Shown here piece after piece: positions 47,286-56,424 of a stretch of 64,000 nucleotides of DNA. Each line of letters begins with the position of its first letter. Within the stretch, counting starts at the first letter, position 1. The position numbers were made by a program, and so were the translations under genes. This stretch comes from CAVONB01 sp963697205 (GTDB lineage: Bacteria > Pseudomonadota > Alphaproteobacteria > Rhizobiales > Hyphomicrobiaceae): positions 124,001-188,000 of the forward strand of contig CAVONB010000014.1 in the NCBI GenBank assembly GCA_963697205.1. The letters are read 5' to 3'. The notes beneath the pieces are model-generated. The model was not told the DNA's origin, did no database searches, and worked only from the letters and a program-made list of their open reading frames with translations.

Positions 47286-47615
47286 TCATATGGCGCCGAA
47301 CTTGTCGACGGCGGCCTCGAAGGCGGCGCGCTTCTCCCAGATCGCCGGCAGGGCGCGCGTCTTTGCACCGGTCTTGGAATCGTTGGGGAACATAGTTTTT
47401 AGCTTGCCGGCGGTGGCCTCGAGAGACCTGAGCAACTCTTGGATCTTGGCCGCATCGAACGGAGCCTCGCCTTTGGCCATGGCAGACAACTGCTTGGCGG
47501 CCGCAGCGTTGGATTTCATGGCGTCCTGGCGCGCTTTGATGGCGTCAACATTTTGTGCATAGACGACTGTCGCGCCGACGGCCAGAGAAGCGGCAACGGC
47601 GATATAATGGAGCAT
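47286..47615 (-). pseudogene. cytochrome c'/c556-like gene lacking the haem site
   Basis: 109 residues. Signal peptide (MLHYIAVAASLAVGATVVYAQ) and the N-terminal helices of the four-helix bundle (VDAIKARQDAMKSNAAAAKQLSAMAKGEAPFDAAKIQELL, PNDSKTGAKTRALPAIWEKRAAFEAAVDKF) are normal, but the frame stops before the last helix with CxxCH. No haem motif is present in the 95 bases beyond. Truncated, so unlikely to bind haem. Confidence 0.7.
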
Positions 47616-47733
47616 GAGTTTAAACTCCTCGGGTTCATCGCGTCATGACCCGCTAGGACGCGGCAGCTTTTCGTCCCCGAGGCCGACACGGCAAGTGTTG
47701 CATTCGTTTCAGGCGGCGTAAATCGCCAGCCAC

Positions 47734-49098
47734 GGTAGCGTCTCTGGGCGTGGTGTAACTTTCTGAGTGCTGCCGGTGAGGCGGCCATTGCGGGTTCCCG
47801 GTAGGGTTGGGTTGCGACACTCAGCACCTGACCGAAGGATGATCCGCAATGACCGACGAGAGGATGCAGCTTCAAGCGCTGCTTGAGAAGACCGCCGATG
47901 CCGACCTGCTGAACGAGATGATCGGCTTTGCCGCTAACCGCTTGATGCAGCTGGAGGCCGACGGGCTGTGCAATGCTGGCCGTCACGAGCGCTCAGCTGA
48001 GCGGACCAACTGGCGCAACGGCTACCGCGAGCGGAGCTGGGAGACGCGGGCCGGTACCGTCGATCTCAAGATCCCGAAGCTGCGCAAAGGCTCGTATTTC
48101 CCGATATTCCTGGAGCACCGCCGCACCGCCGAACGAGCATTGATCGCCGTGATCCAGGAAGCCTACGTGCACGGCATCTCGACGCGATCCGTCGACGATC
48201 TCGTCAAGTCCATGGGCATGACGGGCATCTCCAAGAGCGAGGTGTCGCGCCTCTGCGCCGAGATCGACGAGCGCGTGAAGGCCTTCCTCGATCGACCACT
48301 CGAAGGCGACTGGCCCTACCTCTGGCTCGATGCCACCTACGTCAAGGTTCGCAAAGGCGGGCGCATCGTCTCGGTCGCCGTGATAATCGCCGTCGCTGTC
48401 AACGCGCAGGGCCGCCGCGAGGTGATCGGCGTCACCGTCATGCCGAGCGAGGCGGAAGCCTTCTGGACCGACTTCCTGCGCTCGCTGACGCGTCGCGGTC
48501 TCCGCGGGGTCAAGCTCGTCGTCTCGGACGCCCACGAAGGCCTCAAGGCCGCAGCCGTCAAGGTGCTCGGAGCTTCCTGGCAGCGCTGTCGCGTGCATTT
48601 CATGCGCAACGCGCTTGCCTGCGTTGCCAAGCGTAACCGGCCGATGGTCGCCGCCGCTCTGCGCAACGCCTTCGATCAACCGACGCGCGAGGCGGCGAAG
48701 GCGCAGTGGCATAAGCTCATCGACGCTTTCGCCGGACCCGCCGATCGGCTCGCCAGACTGATGCGCGCGGCCGAGGACGATGTGCTCGCATTCATGTCGT
48801 TCCCCAAGGAGCACCGCAGCCAGCTGCACTCGACCAACCCGCTCGAACGCCTCAACAAGGAGGTCAAGCGGCGCACCCATGTCGTCGGCATCTTCCCCAA
48901 CGAGGCGGCCATCATCCGCCTGGTCGGCGCACTGATGTTGGAGCAGAACGACGAGTGGGCCGTCACGCGCCGCTACATGAGCCTGGAAACGGTCGCTCAA
49001 GTTTGCGAGGATCAGACCATCGACGTCGCCCGTATCGCGGCGCTCTGATCGCCCAGCCCTGCCGGGCCCGCAATTACACCATCCCCTGGGGCACTACC
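47734..49098 (+). mobile_element. IS256-family element, copy 2
   Basis: 1365 bases. Ends GGTAGCG... (47734) and ...CACTACC (49098) are imperfect inverted repeats including TGGTGTAA / TTACACCA. The 8-base target duplication CCAGCCAC is at 47726-47733 and 49099-49106. Complete and recently inserted, judging from the perfect duplication. Confidence 0.9.
47849..49048 (+). CDS. IS256-family transposase
   Basis: 399 residues, full-length Mutator-type DDE enzyme: WLDATYVKVRKGGR, VVSDAHEGLKAAA, SWQRCRVHFMRN, STNPLERLNKEVKRRTHVVGIFPN, ending EQNDEWAVTRRYMSLETVAQV. Same layout as the broken copy 1 but clearly diverged, so the two are different IS256 isoforms. Confidence 0.95.
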   Translation: MTDERMQLQALLEKTADADLLNEMIGFAANRLMQLEADGLCNAGRHERSAERTNWRNGYRERSWETRAGTVDLKIPKLRKGSYFPIFLEHRRTAERALIAVIQEAYVHGISTRSVDDLVKSMGMTGISKSEVSRLCAEIDERVKAFLDRPLEGDWPYLWLDATYVKVRKGGRIVSVAVIIAVAVNAQGRREVIGVTVMPSEAEAFWTDFLRSLTRRGLRGVKLVVSDAHEGLKAAAVKVLGASWQRCRVHFMRNALACVAKRNRPMVAAALRNAFDQPTREAAKAQWHKLIDAFAGPADRLARLMRAAEDDVLAFMSFPKEHRSQLHSTNPLERLNKEVKRRTHVVGIFPNEAAIIRLVGALMLEQNDEWAVTRRYMSLETVAQVCEDQTIDVARIAAL

Positions 49099-49106
49099 CC
49101 AGCCAC

Positions 49107-49481
49107 TCAATTCGCCGTGAAGCCGAGCGTCACCACATACATCCAGGAGGGTACTCGATGGCCCAATCAGCGGACACGAACACACAGACATTGCGCTACC
49201 TCGGCACAACGGTCCGTTTGGGTCAAGGGCAGGCTCGAGCGGTGTTCAGTCGACACCCGCGGTGCCGCCGATCCCGACCGTTCGCACGACGACGAGATTA
49301 GGCCGACGAGATAGACCAGATACCGACCGTTCAGCTGCAGTGCAGCGGGTCGACGAGGTGGGCAAATTGCGTCAGCCACAATGGACCGATCACTTGCGCG
49401 CGGTGTCTGCTTACTGGAAGTGCTGTTGTCAAGCCGGCGGAAGCAGCTCAATCCGGGAGTAGTCGATTCGATGCAGTTGGT
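49107..49481. other. intergenic region right of IS256 copy 2
   Basis: No gene recognised; holds the inverted partner (49221-49248) of the repeat at 44996-45023. Confidence 0.5.
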
Positions 49482-50411
49482 TCATGACTTTGCAGGGGCC
49501 GGTCTTGAGATCGGAAACACCTCCGCAACATACTCGGCCAGCATCTCGCAGAACGCCCTCGCATACGGCGGCTGAGGGCGTCGTTCATCCCAAAGAATGA
49601 TCATCGGCTCGCGCACCGGCTTGCCTTGATAGTTCACGCCGAAGATGTTCAATGCATAGCGATGAGTTTGAAGCTGAGATGGGACAATGGCAACGCCGTG
49701 ACCTGCCTCTGCCAGCGCCAGGAGTGTATGCGGCGTTCGACTTTCCATCTTGATGATCGGCTTGAAACCTGCCAGCCGGCACGCCGCATCGAAGGCCCGC
49801 CGCACTGCGAACTGACTGTCCATCAGCAGCAGCGGCTGTTCTGCGAGATTATCTAGCTCAATCGTATCAGTATCGCTTACGCGTACATTTGCTAGGCATA
49901 CAGCCAGCAAGTCGACGTAGCCGAGAAGCTGACTTTGGAACCGGCGGTCGTCAGGCGCAAGTGCGTGTCCGAGGTTCTGGCCGAGGTGTATCTCCCCTCG
50001 CTCGAGCATCGAGATCGTCTCGATCCCGGGCGCCTCGATCACTTGCACCTTTACAGCTGGATGGCGCTCCTCATACCGATTCAGGAATAGTGAGAGCACG
50101 CTTTCAATGTGCTGCGGGGACGCTGCAACCTTCAAGACACCGGTGTCACCACTTCTTAAGCCGTGCGCTCGCTCGTCGATCGTCGTCGCGAAGGCAACTA
50201 GGCTTCGGCAATCACCAAGCAGCTGCTCACCATTGCTCGTCAGCACGAGCCGGCGGCCGAGCCTATCGAACAGCGTGAGACCGAGTTCGTGCTCGAGGTC
50301 GCTGATTTGCCGGGACAGCGCCGGTTGGGCAATGCGAAGCCGGGCCGCTGCCTTCGTGATCGACCCCAGCTCCGCGATAGTGACGAATGACCGTGCGCGT
50401 CGGACATCCAT
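49482..50411 (-). CDS. LysR-family transcriptional regulator
   Basis: 309 residues from the ATG at 50411 (MDVRRARSFVTIAELGSITKAAARL); the frame runs further upstream but the LysR helix-turn-helix starts here. Typical LAQPALSRQI-type motif (RIAQPALSRQISDLEHELGLTLFDR) and a periplasmic-binding-like effector domain. Divergent from a Bug receptor and a methyltransferase, which it probably controls. Confidence 0.9.
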   Translation of the reverse strand: MDVRRARSFVTIAELGSITKAAARLRIAQPALSRQISDLEHELGLTLFDRLGRRLVLTSNGEQLLGDCRSLVAFATTIDERAHGLRSGDTGVLKVAASPQHIESVLSLFLNRYEERHPAVKVQVIEAPGIETISMLERGEIHLGQNLGHALAPDDRRFQSQLLGYVDLLAVCLANVRVSDTDTIELDNLAEQPLLLMDSQFAVRRAFDAACRLAGFKPIIKMESRTPHTLLALAEAGHGVAIVPSQLQTHRYALNIFGVNYQGKPVREPMIILWDERRPQPPYARAFCEMLAEYVAEVFPISRPAPAKS

Positions 50412-50551
50412 AGAGCCCCCTAATGCCGGATCGATATAGACGGATAGCACCAACTTGTATTGGACCTGGAGGTTGAGCGCACGCGATATGTGGACTTTGG
50501 ATCTTGGATGGGTCCGCTGGTAGGGCAACTTGAAACCGCTGGAGAGAAATT

Positions 50552-51520
50552 ATGACGTTCAGGCATCTTGTCGTCACCGCGGCTCTTTCTCTTGCAGCCG
50601 CGACTTTGACCGCACAGGCGCAGGCTTGGCCCAACAAGCCTATCCGCGCGATCGTCCCGTACGCGGCAGGAAGCACCACGGACATCGTGCCACGCGTCGT
50701 GTTCGAGGAGCTCTCGGCACAGCTTGGCCAATCCATAGTCGTTGAGAACCGCGCAGGCGCTGGGGGCACAACCGGCGCCGCGTTTGTCGCCAAAGCCGAG
50801 CCAGACGGATACACGCTGCTGGTAAACTCATCGGCCCACACCATCGGGCCGTCGCTCTATCCTAATCTGACCTATCACCCCGCGCGCGACTTCGCATCCG
50901 TGATCGCGCTCGGGACATCGCCGATCGTCCTAGTCGTTCCGCCGTCCAAGGGCTTCAAGTCGGTCAGAGACTTTGTGACGGCGGCGAAGGCGAAGCCGGG
51001 CGCGTTCAACTTCTCCTCGGTCGGAGTCGGGACGGCCACGCATCTCAGCGCAGAGAAGTTCCGTTTTAGCGCTGGTGTGAATGCTGTACACGTACCCTTC
51101 AAGGGCGGTGCCGAGGCCATGACTGAGGTCATGGCGGGGCGCATGGACTTTTTCTTCGGCCCAGTTGGGCTCGTGCTGTCGAACGTCAAGGCCGGCAAAC
51201 TCACCGCCCTCGCCGCGAATGGGGCCAAGCGCTCGACCGCCTTGCCAGACGTGCCGACCACGTCGGAGGCGGGCTTCGCCAACGCCGAGTATCCGATCTG
51301 GTTCGGCCTGTTTCTACCCGCCAAGACGTCGCGCGAGATCGTCGACAAACTGCACGCCGAGACGATGAAGGCGCTGCAATCCCCCGTGGTGCGTAGCAAG
51401 CTTACTGCTCTAGGCGTTGATCCGATGCCAATGAGCCCGAGGGATTTCGACGCACTGGTTGCGAAAGAGATTGCGGCGGACGCGACGCTCGTGAAGGCCA
51501 TCGGACTCAAGCGCGAGTGA
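50552..51520 (+). CDS. TctC/Bug-family periplasmic substrate-binding protein
   Basis: 322 residues. Signal peptide ends AQAQA, followed by WPNKPIRAIVPYAAGSTTDIVPR, the Bug N-terminal motif. Further GGTTGAAFVAKAEPDGYTLL, VPFKGGAEAMTEVMAGRMDFFFGP and WFGLFLPAKT. As with the receptor at 7.6 kb, no TctA/TctB gene is near. Divergent from LysR. Confidence 0.92.
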   Translation: MTFRHLVVTAALSLAAATLTAQAQAWPNKPIRAIVPYAAGSTTDIVPRVVFEELSAQLGQSIVVENRAGAGGTTGAAFVAKAEPDGYTLLVNSSAHTIGPSLYPNLTYHPARDFASVIALGTSPIVLVVPPSKGFKSVRDFVTAAKAKPGAFNFSSVGVGTATHLSAEKFRFSAGVNAVHVPFKGGAEAMTEVMAGRMDFFFGPVGLVLSNVKAGKLTALAANGAKRSTALPDVPTTSEAGFANAEYPIWFGLFLPAKTSREIVDKLHAETMKALQSPVVRSKLTALGVDPMPMSPRDFDALVAKEIAADATLVKAIGLKRE

Positions 51521-51527
51521 ACTTCTG

Positions 51528-52319
51528 ATGTCGGACCCGACTTACAGCTTTGACGATGGCGCGGCCTATGAACGCTTCATGGGCAGCTGGAGCCGCGCCG
51601 CTGGCGCGGTCTTTCTTGATTGGCTAAAACCTCCAACGAATGCGTGCTGGCTCGACGTGGGTTGCGGGACAGGCGCATTCACCCGTCTCATCGTCAACCG
51701 GTGCGCCCCGCTCGCCGTGCAGGCCGTCGATCCAGTAGCAGCGCAAGTCGAATACGCGCGTTTCTCTTCGTCGCCGGCCGCAGGCTTCGAGGTCGCAGAC
51801 GCGGTTTCCTTGCCATTTGCAGAGGCTACCTTCGGCGTCGTCGTGTCTGCCCTTGTCCTGAATTTCATTCCCGACATGCCGCGGGCCTTAGCCGAGATGT
51901 ATCGCGTCACACGGCCCGGCGGGGTCATTGCAGGCTATGTCTGGGATTTTGCGGCGGAGCTATCGCCCAGCGGACCGTTTCGCGAAGGGCTAATTCGGTT
52001 CGGCCTCGATGTTCCAAATATTCCCGGAACACGCTCGTCGAGCCTCGACGCGCTCGCCGTCATGTTCCATTCCTGCGGTTTGAGTGAGATCGCCACGGTT
52101 TCATTCGAGGTGTCTGGGACATTCGATGACTTTGAACACTTCTGGCAGTCGCAGACCCCCAGCTACAGCCCCACGACCAGAATAATCGACGCGCTGTCGC
52201 CTGCAGACCTCTCACGTCTCCGGTCGTCAATTCGAGCCTCCTTACCGGAGGGACGTGATGGGAAAATTCATTACCAAGCCCGCGCCAATGCCATTAAGTC
52301 GCGCAGAGGAATGCCGTAG
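51528..52319 (+). CDS. class I SAM-dependent methyltransferase
   Basis: 263 residues. SAM motif I WLDVGCGTGAFTRL, post-I acidic AVDPVAAQVEYAR, motif II FGVVVSALVLNFIPDMPRAL and YRVTRPGGVIAGYVWDF. UbiE/YcgJ-like small-molecule methyltransferase. Starts eight bases after the Bug stop, so same operon. Substrate unknown. Confidence 0.88.
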   Translation: MSDPTYSFDDGAAYERFMGSWSRAAGAVFLDWLKPPTNACWLDVGCGTGAFTRLIVNRCAPLAVQAVDPVAAQVEYARFSSSPAAGFEVADAVSLPFAEATFGVVVSALVLNFIPDMPRALAEMYRVTRPGGVIAGYVWDFAAELSPSGPFREGLIRFGLDVPNIPGTRSSSLDALAVMFHSCGLSEIATVSFEVSGTFDDFEHFWQSQTPSYSPTTRIIDALSPADLSRLRSSIRASLPEGRDGKIHYQARANAIKSRRGMP

Positions 52320-52792
52320 CCTGCCGTCCGAAATGTCCGCTTGCGAACATCGGCACTGGCAAAGCCGGTCAGATTCGACGGTCGAGATGGGTCAGAACTC
52401 CCGATCCGGTGACTGAGCGCCGACCGGCGCGGTAGGCCCGAAAGCAATTGCTCGATGCTGGAATCCACTACAGGCGTGATGCGATGCAGCAATTCTCGCG
52501 GCAGCGACCACCGACTTGATGCGCACGGAAAACACAGGCCGTCCGATCGTCTGTGTCTGGTGACGGCAGGTTGTGTGAAGGGTTCCGGATGTCGGCCCCG
52601 CACGAACGCAATCCCAGGCACCGGGGGGGGGCCGACGTACGGAAGCCTTCACATATGCGGACGATCAGCCGTAGCGTGCTCTTCGGGCTACGCTGATGAC
52701 AGCATGGGAAACCCAGTAGCGGCGCGCGTATTAAATACCGTGCTGAACCGAGGCGTTACCAAGCCTAGCAATGGAATGTCGCGCATTGTTGA
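52320..52792. other. intergenic region
   Basis: No gene supported. A run of nine G lies near 52623-52631. The motif at 52428-52446 recurs at 55664-55682 (17 of 19 bases). Confidence 0.4.
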
Positions 52793-53279
52793 CTAGATCT
52801 GCTCTAAAAGCGCCTCGCCGGTGGAGCAGGCGATTTCCCGCCCCGGCTCAACGTTCAAGATTGCAATCACACTGTCCTCGACGAACATCGAGTAGCGCCG
52901 CGACCGATTTCAGAAGCCCCGTCGCCGGGTTTGAGAATACCATGCCCAAGTCCTGGGCGAACGCCCCGCTCGCATCCGCCAGCATCCGGACGCCGGCGGT
53001 TATGGCGCCGGTGGACTCGCCCCAGGCCCGCATTACAAAGGGATCGTTGACGCACAAGATAACCACTTCATCCACGCCCTTGTTCTTGAGTTTCTGTGCG
53101 GAAGCCACCACCGACGGGAGATGTACCGCGCTGCACCCTCGCGTGAAAGCGCCTGGCATAGAGAACACTGCGACACGCTTGCTGGCGAAGACATCATCGC
53201 TCGTTAACTCGAACGGCCCCTCGTTGCCCACGATCTGGAAGCGCGCCTCCGGCACTTTGTCGCCCACCGACACAGCCAT
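52793..53279 (-). pseudogene. Prx5-type peroxiredoxin, one frameshift near the C-terminus
   Basis: ATG 53279 (MAVSVGDKVPEARFQI). Peroxidatic Cys49 in SMPGAFTRGCSAVHLP, then VNDPFVMRAWGEST and DLGMVFSNPATG. The open frame ends at 52848, while the expected ending (RRYSMFVEDSVIAILNVEPG and then CSTGEALLEQI) is in another frame to TAG at 52793-52795. One indel near 52905 restores about 161 residues. A base-call error is possible. The thiol enzyme would reduce peroxides using thioredoxin or glutaredoxin. Confidence 0.8.
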
Positions 53280-53419
53280 GGATTGTACCTCCGTTCGCAT
53301 TCCGTAATGCATCGACGCCGCCACGCCGATGGGTCGACAAGAGCCATCATGCCGGACCGATAACATCATACGCGCCGCGCGCTTTGCACCCGGCTACAAA
53401 GCAAACCGGCGATGTAACC

Positions 53420-53644
53420 TCAGATCTTCGTACTCCCTGTCGTACAAGTCATATCCTGCCCGCAGCACATCGGCGATTTCACTTTGCCATGGCCTTCGGG
53501 GCATTGCGCAACGTGGACGCTTGATCCGTCTGGGCGCGAGATCGTCGCTTGCTCGAGCTCCTTGCCGCACTTGCCGCACGTCATCGTGCCGACGCTCATC
53601 CCGCACTTCTCGCACACATATCCTGCCATCTTTGGATCCTCCAT
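53420..53644 (-). CDS. small multi-Cys zinc-ribbon protein
   Basis: About 70-74 residues, starting at ATG 53644 or more likely 53629 (MAGYVCEKCGMSVGTMTCGKCGKELE). Cys pairs CEKC and CGKC, then CPEGHGK and PMCCGQDM, able to bind one or two metal ions. Resembles short ferredoxin-/rubrerythrin-like or DUF-type zinc ribbons. Transcribed with the peroxiredoxin orientation but 140 bases upstream of it. Confidence 0.65.
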   Translation of the reverse strand: MEDPKMAGYVCEKCGMSVGTMTCGKCGKELEQATISRPDGSSVHVAQCPEGHGKVKSPMCCGQDMTCTTGSTKI

Positions 53645-54080
53645 CGCAGTTTTGATGCCACTCGATTGGCATCGGTTACGAGATCTCTCTCGGACACGCT
53701 GGACGCGAGCGCCACGCAGCCAGAAAAGCACAGAGAGCATTGCACCACGAGCAGGGAGGGGCCGCAAGGCCGATGCCATTGCGTGAGCCGATCCTAGTTC
53801 ACTTCGACTGGCGAACGATCAGTGGAGCCTTGCCCGCGCGCACTTGCCAGAGATCGGGCCTATACTTGTCGAACCCGGCAAACTGATCGGCAGAGACAAA
53901 GGCGCTCAGTTGCGCGGGCGATGATCTCGGCAATCGTGTCCTGACGTGGCGATGCACCGGCAATTGCGGGGTGCTCAGAACAGGCACCAAGGGCATGCGA
54001 GATGCAAGGACAAGTCAGCAGCGCCATGAGAGTGACCCAACGCCGGTGCCATTGACCGGGACATCTAGGTGCGATATTAG
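53645..54080. other. intergenic region
   Basis: One minus-strand frame (53799-53996, 65 residues, ending YRPDLWQVRAGKAPLIVRQSK) could be a gene remnant, but no family is recognised. Otherwise empty. Confidence 0.35.
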
Positions 54081-54113
54081 ACAGACCGGTCTAATTGAAC
54101 AGACCGGTCTAAT
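54081..54113. promoter_or_regulatory. tandem AGACCGGTCT operators
   Basis: ACAGACCGGTCTAAT occurs twice (54081-54095, 54099-54113), each holding the perfect 10-base palindrome AGACCGGTCT, with centres 18 bases apart. They lie 20-50 bases before the cupin start. Such TAGACC..GGTCTA sites are used by NemR-like TetR repressors; a TetR gene is the next gene downstream. Confidence 0.75.
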
Positions 54114-54133
54114 AAGACCTAGGAGGTCCCTAT

Positions 54134-54520
54134 ATGCGTATTGCCAAGGAGCTGATTGACACCAAAATGGCGATCCCCGGTGCCACTATCCGTCAACAAA
54201 CGGAATTCGGTGACGCGAGCGGCTACGGCAAGATCAGCGCCGAATACTTCACACTGGCCGCAGGGGTGGACACGACACCGCTCTTCGTCGGGCTTGAGGG
54301 AAATCACTGCCACTGTCCACACTGGGGCTATGTGCTCAGTGGTCAGATCACGACTACGGACGCTGCGGGCCAGCAGGAAACAGTGGTGGGCCACGATCTC
54401 TTTTACTGGCCGCCAGGACATAACGTGAAAGTCGACCGCGATGCGGAGATCATCATGTTCAGTCCCCAGCACGAGCACACCCAGGTAATCAACCACATGA
54501 TCGCCGTGACGAAGGGCTAG
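54134..54520 (+). CDS. cupin-domain protein
   Basis: 128 residues, single small beta-barrel. GNHCHCPHWGYVLSGQITTTDAAG is the metal-type motif 1 region and DLFYWPPGHNVKVDRDAEIIMFSP motif 2. AGGAGG precedes ATG 54134. Controlled by the twin operators and followed by the TetR gene. Function unknown; such proteins often sense or detoxify small molecules. Confidence 0.82.
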   Translation: MRIAKELIDTKMAIPGATIRQQTEFGDASGYGKISAEYFTLAAGVDTTPLFVGLEGNHCHCPHWGYVLSGQITTTDAAGQQETVVGHDLFYWPPGHNVKVDRDAEIIMFSPQHEHTQVINHMIAVTKG

Positions 54521-54578
54521 TCCGATCGCCAGTCCAATAACGACCGATTTCAAATCGATTTACCCAACGAAGCAGCAG

Positions 54579-55190
54579 TTGATCCGTGTGGGATTACGGC
54601 TTCTGCTCAAGCAGGGCTACAGCGATCTTGGCATCCAGTCGCTGCTGGCCGCGACAGGGACGCCGAAGGGTTCATTCTATCATCACTTCAAGGACAAAGA
54701 GGATTTCGCGCTCAAGGTCGTGGACGCCTACATGGAGGAAGTTCATGCTGGACTTGATGCTTGCCTGAATGACCGCGACCGACCACCACTCGCGCGCGTG
54801 CGGCACTTCTTTGAAATGACCGAGCAGAAGTACCGCGAGGAGGGCTATCTCGGCTGTCTGCTGGGCGGGTTGGGGCAGGAGCTGTCCGGCGTCAGCGAGG
54901 TATTTCGGCACAAGATCGAGTCCTGCATGGCTACGATCGTGGCACGCATCGAGCGTTGCCTCGAGGAGGCTCGAAGTCAGGGGGAAATTGCTGCATCCGC
55001 TGACCCCAGCCGGCTCGCCAACCTCTGGGTCAACTGCTGGGAAGGTGCGGCGTTGAGAAGTCGATTAACGCGCAATCCGACGTCGCTTCATGCAATGCTT
55101 GACTTCTACATCAGTGCCGTTGCGGTTCCAAAGACCTGCAAATCAGGGCGTAAACAAAAGAAGCACGGGAGTGAACACAATGATTCGTGA
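54579..55190 (+). CDS. TetR-family repressor, NemR-like class
   Basis: 203 residues from TTG 54579. The HTH is GIQSLLAATGTPKGSFYHHFKDKEDFALKVVDAYM. Family-like sequence continues in frame upstream (SIYPTKQQLIRVGLRLLL) to about 54555 with no ATG or GTG, so the start is either TTG 54579 or hidden by an error in 54520-54560. Cys residues at YLGCLLGG and SCMA may be redox sensors. Likely represses the cupin gene and itself at AGACCGGTCT. Confidence 0.82.
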   Translation: MIRVGLRLLLKQGYSDLGIQSLLAATGTPKGSFYHHFKDKEDFALKVVDAYMEEVHAGLDACLNDRDRPPLARVRHFFEMTEQKYREEGYLGCLLGGLGQELSGVSEVFRHKIESCMATIVARIERCLEEARSQGEIAASADPSRLANLWVNCWEGAALRSRLTRNPTSLHAMLDFYISAVAVPKTCKSGRKQKKHGSEHNDS

Positions 55191-55389
55191 GGCAAACCAT
55201 AGCGTGCTGCGAAACAGCGCTGAACAGGCGGCACGAGCGATTATGCAGCTGATCAACTCGCGGCCTTACTCGCCTCGCCACGAAGAGATTGTGGCGATCA
55301 TTGAGAGTTTCGTGACGAGTCGGCTGCAGGCCCGGCAGGCCATCCCAATGGACCTCGACGAATATGGTCCCGATCTGACGAAGCCCTAG
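55180..55389 (+). CDS. small hypothetical protein
   Basis: 69 residues (MIREANHSVLRNSAEQAARA) from ATG 55180, overlapping the TetR stop by 11 bases, helical and charged, no domain recognised. Coupled position suggests it belongs to the cupin-tetR unit. Confidence 0.5.
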   Translation: MIREANHSVLRNSAEQAARAIMQLINSRPYSPRHEEIVAIIESFVTSRLQARQAIPMDLDEYGPDLTKP

Positions 55390-56260
55390 CTTCGATCGCT
55401 CCATGCGCCGGCACCAGCGATGATGCTGCAGGCCACGTGGATCGCGAGGCATGTCGACCTTCTGATCCGCCGCGAAATCCGGAACCGAAACGGTCTCGGT
55501 GTCGAAGCCGAAATGTAGCGACGGCGCCGCCGTTGCTGTCGCTTTCTGTGCTGCACGCCAAGAGCCTGTCGATCATCGACGACCTTGCCACATCGGTGTT
55601 GCGCATCGGCACGACGGTCGGTCAGGGTCAAAGCACACGATCCGTCGACTGACTGTCGCCCGACGCGGTAGGGTCGAAAGCAGTCGCATTCCACGACTAA
55701 TCACAAGCGGCATGCTGCGCTGCGGCGTTATTTGTCTCGACTGCCACCGCGTAGGCCTGCTCGAAAAGCATATGCCAGCCGATCATCCGCGAGAGACTTG
55801 TTCTGCACATGGCCCTTCTCGACTCGATTCCGAAGTTCGGTCTCGGATGACCGCATCGATTGAGGTGATCGCGAGCGTCCCTGCCTGTCCAGGGCGATGT
55901 TCGTCGTGTGTCCGCTGTCGGAGGTCGAGCGGCCAGTTCCAACCACTCGTCTGCGAGCGGATGATGGCGGCGCCCCGACTTCCGGAATCTCTGCCCAGCG
56001 ACGCCGGGGCCACGATCCTCGGTCGGCAGCTCCGGAGGGGACTACGTTTGGGGCGTGGTCACGCGCAAACCTCCTCGGGAGTTCTAACCCGATGTCGCGG
56101 CAAACCTTGCTTTGGGTCGGCCCTGCCTCGCCGAGGTACAGATGGCGGCAGCCGGCGGCCGGATTGACGCTGCCATTCCTGGCCGTTGCAGGCAGACTGC
56201 CCTAATGTAGGCGCTCAGGCGCTTCGAGCGCCGGTCATGCTCACATAAGAGGAAAGCGTC
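55390..56260. other. long intergenic region without a gene
   Basis: Open frames on both strands have no family likeness and atypical composition. It contains the 19-base repeat at 55664-55682 and a GGCGCT-TCG-AGCGCC hairpin at 56218-56232. Probably eroded DNA. Confidence 0.45.
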
Positions 56261-56401
56261 GTGGCTAATCGGGAACAGAAGGGAAATAAGGAAAAGCGGA
56301 AGCCCAAGGCCGAGAAGCCGAAAGCGCCTGCTCAACATTCGACGTTCGGGCAACCCGCATCGGGCACGGGCAAGACGAAGACGGGCGGCAAGAAGGGTTG
56401 A
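56261..56401 (+). CDS. small Lys-rich basic protein
   Basis: 46 residues from GTG 56261, with AGAGGAA upstream (ANREQKGNKEKRKPKAEKP then a Gly/Thr/Lys tail). Nearly half the residues are Lys, Arg, Gly or Pro; no hydrophobic core, so intrinsically disordered. The Lys-rich pattern could bind nucleic acid. The next small gene begins 24 bases later. Confidence 0.5.
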   Translation: MANREQKGNKEKRKPKAEKPKAPAQHSTFGQPASGTGKTKTGGKKG

Positions 56402-56424
56402 AGCGTCAGGCCACAAGGGTCTCC

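Noticed and set aside
50444..50460. LysR box ATA-N11-TAT upstream of the LysR gene
   Set aside because: The spacing does not fit the classical T-N11-A dyad exactly, and such A/T matches are common in promoter gaps.
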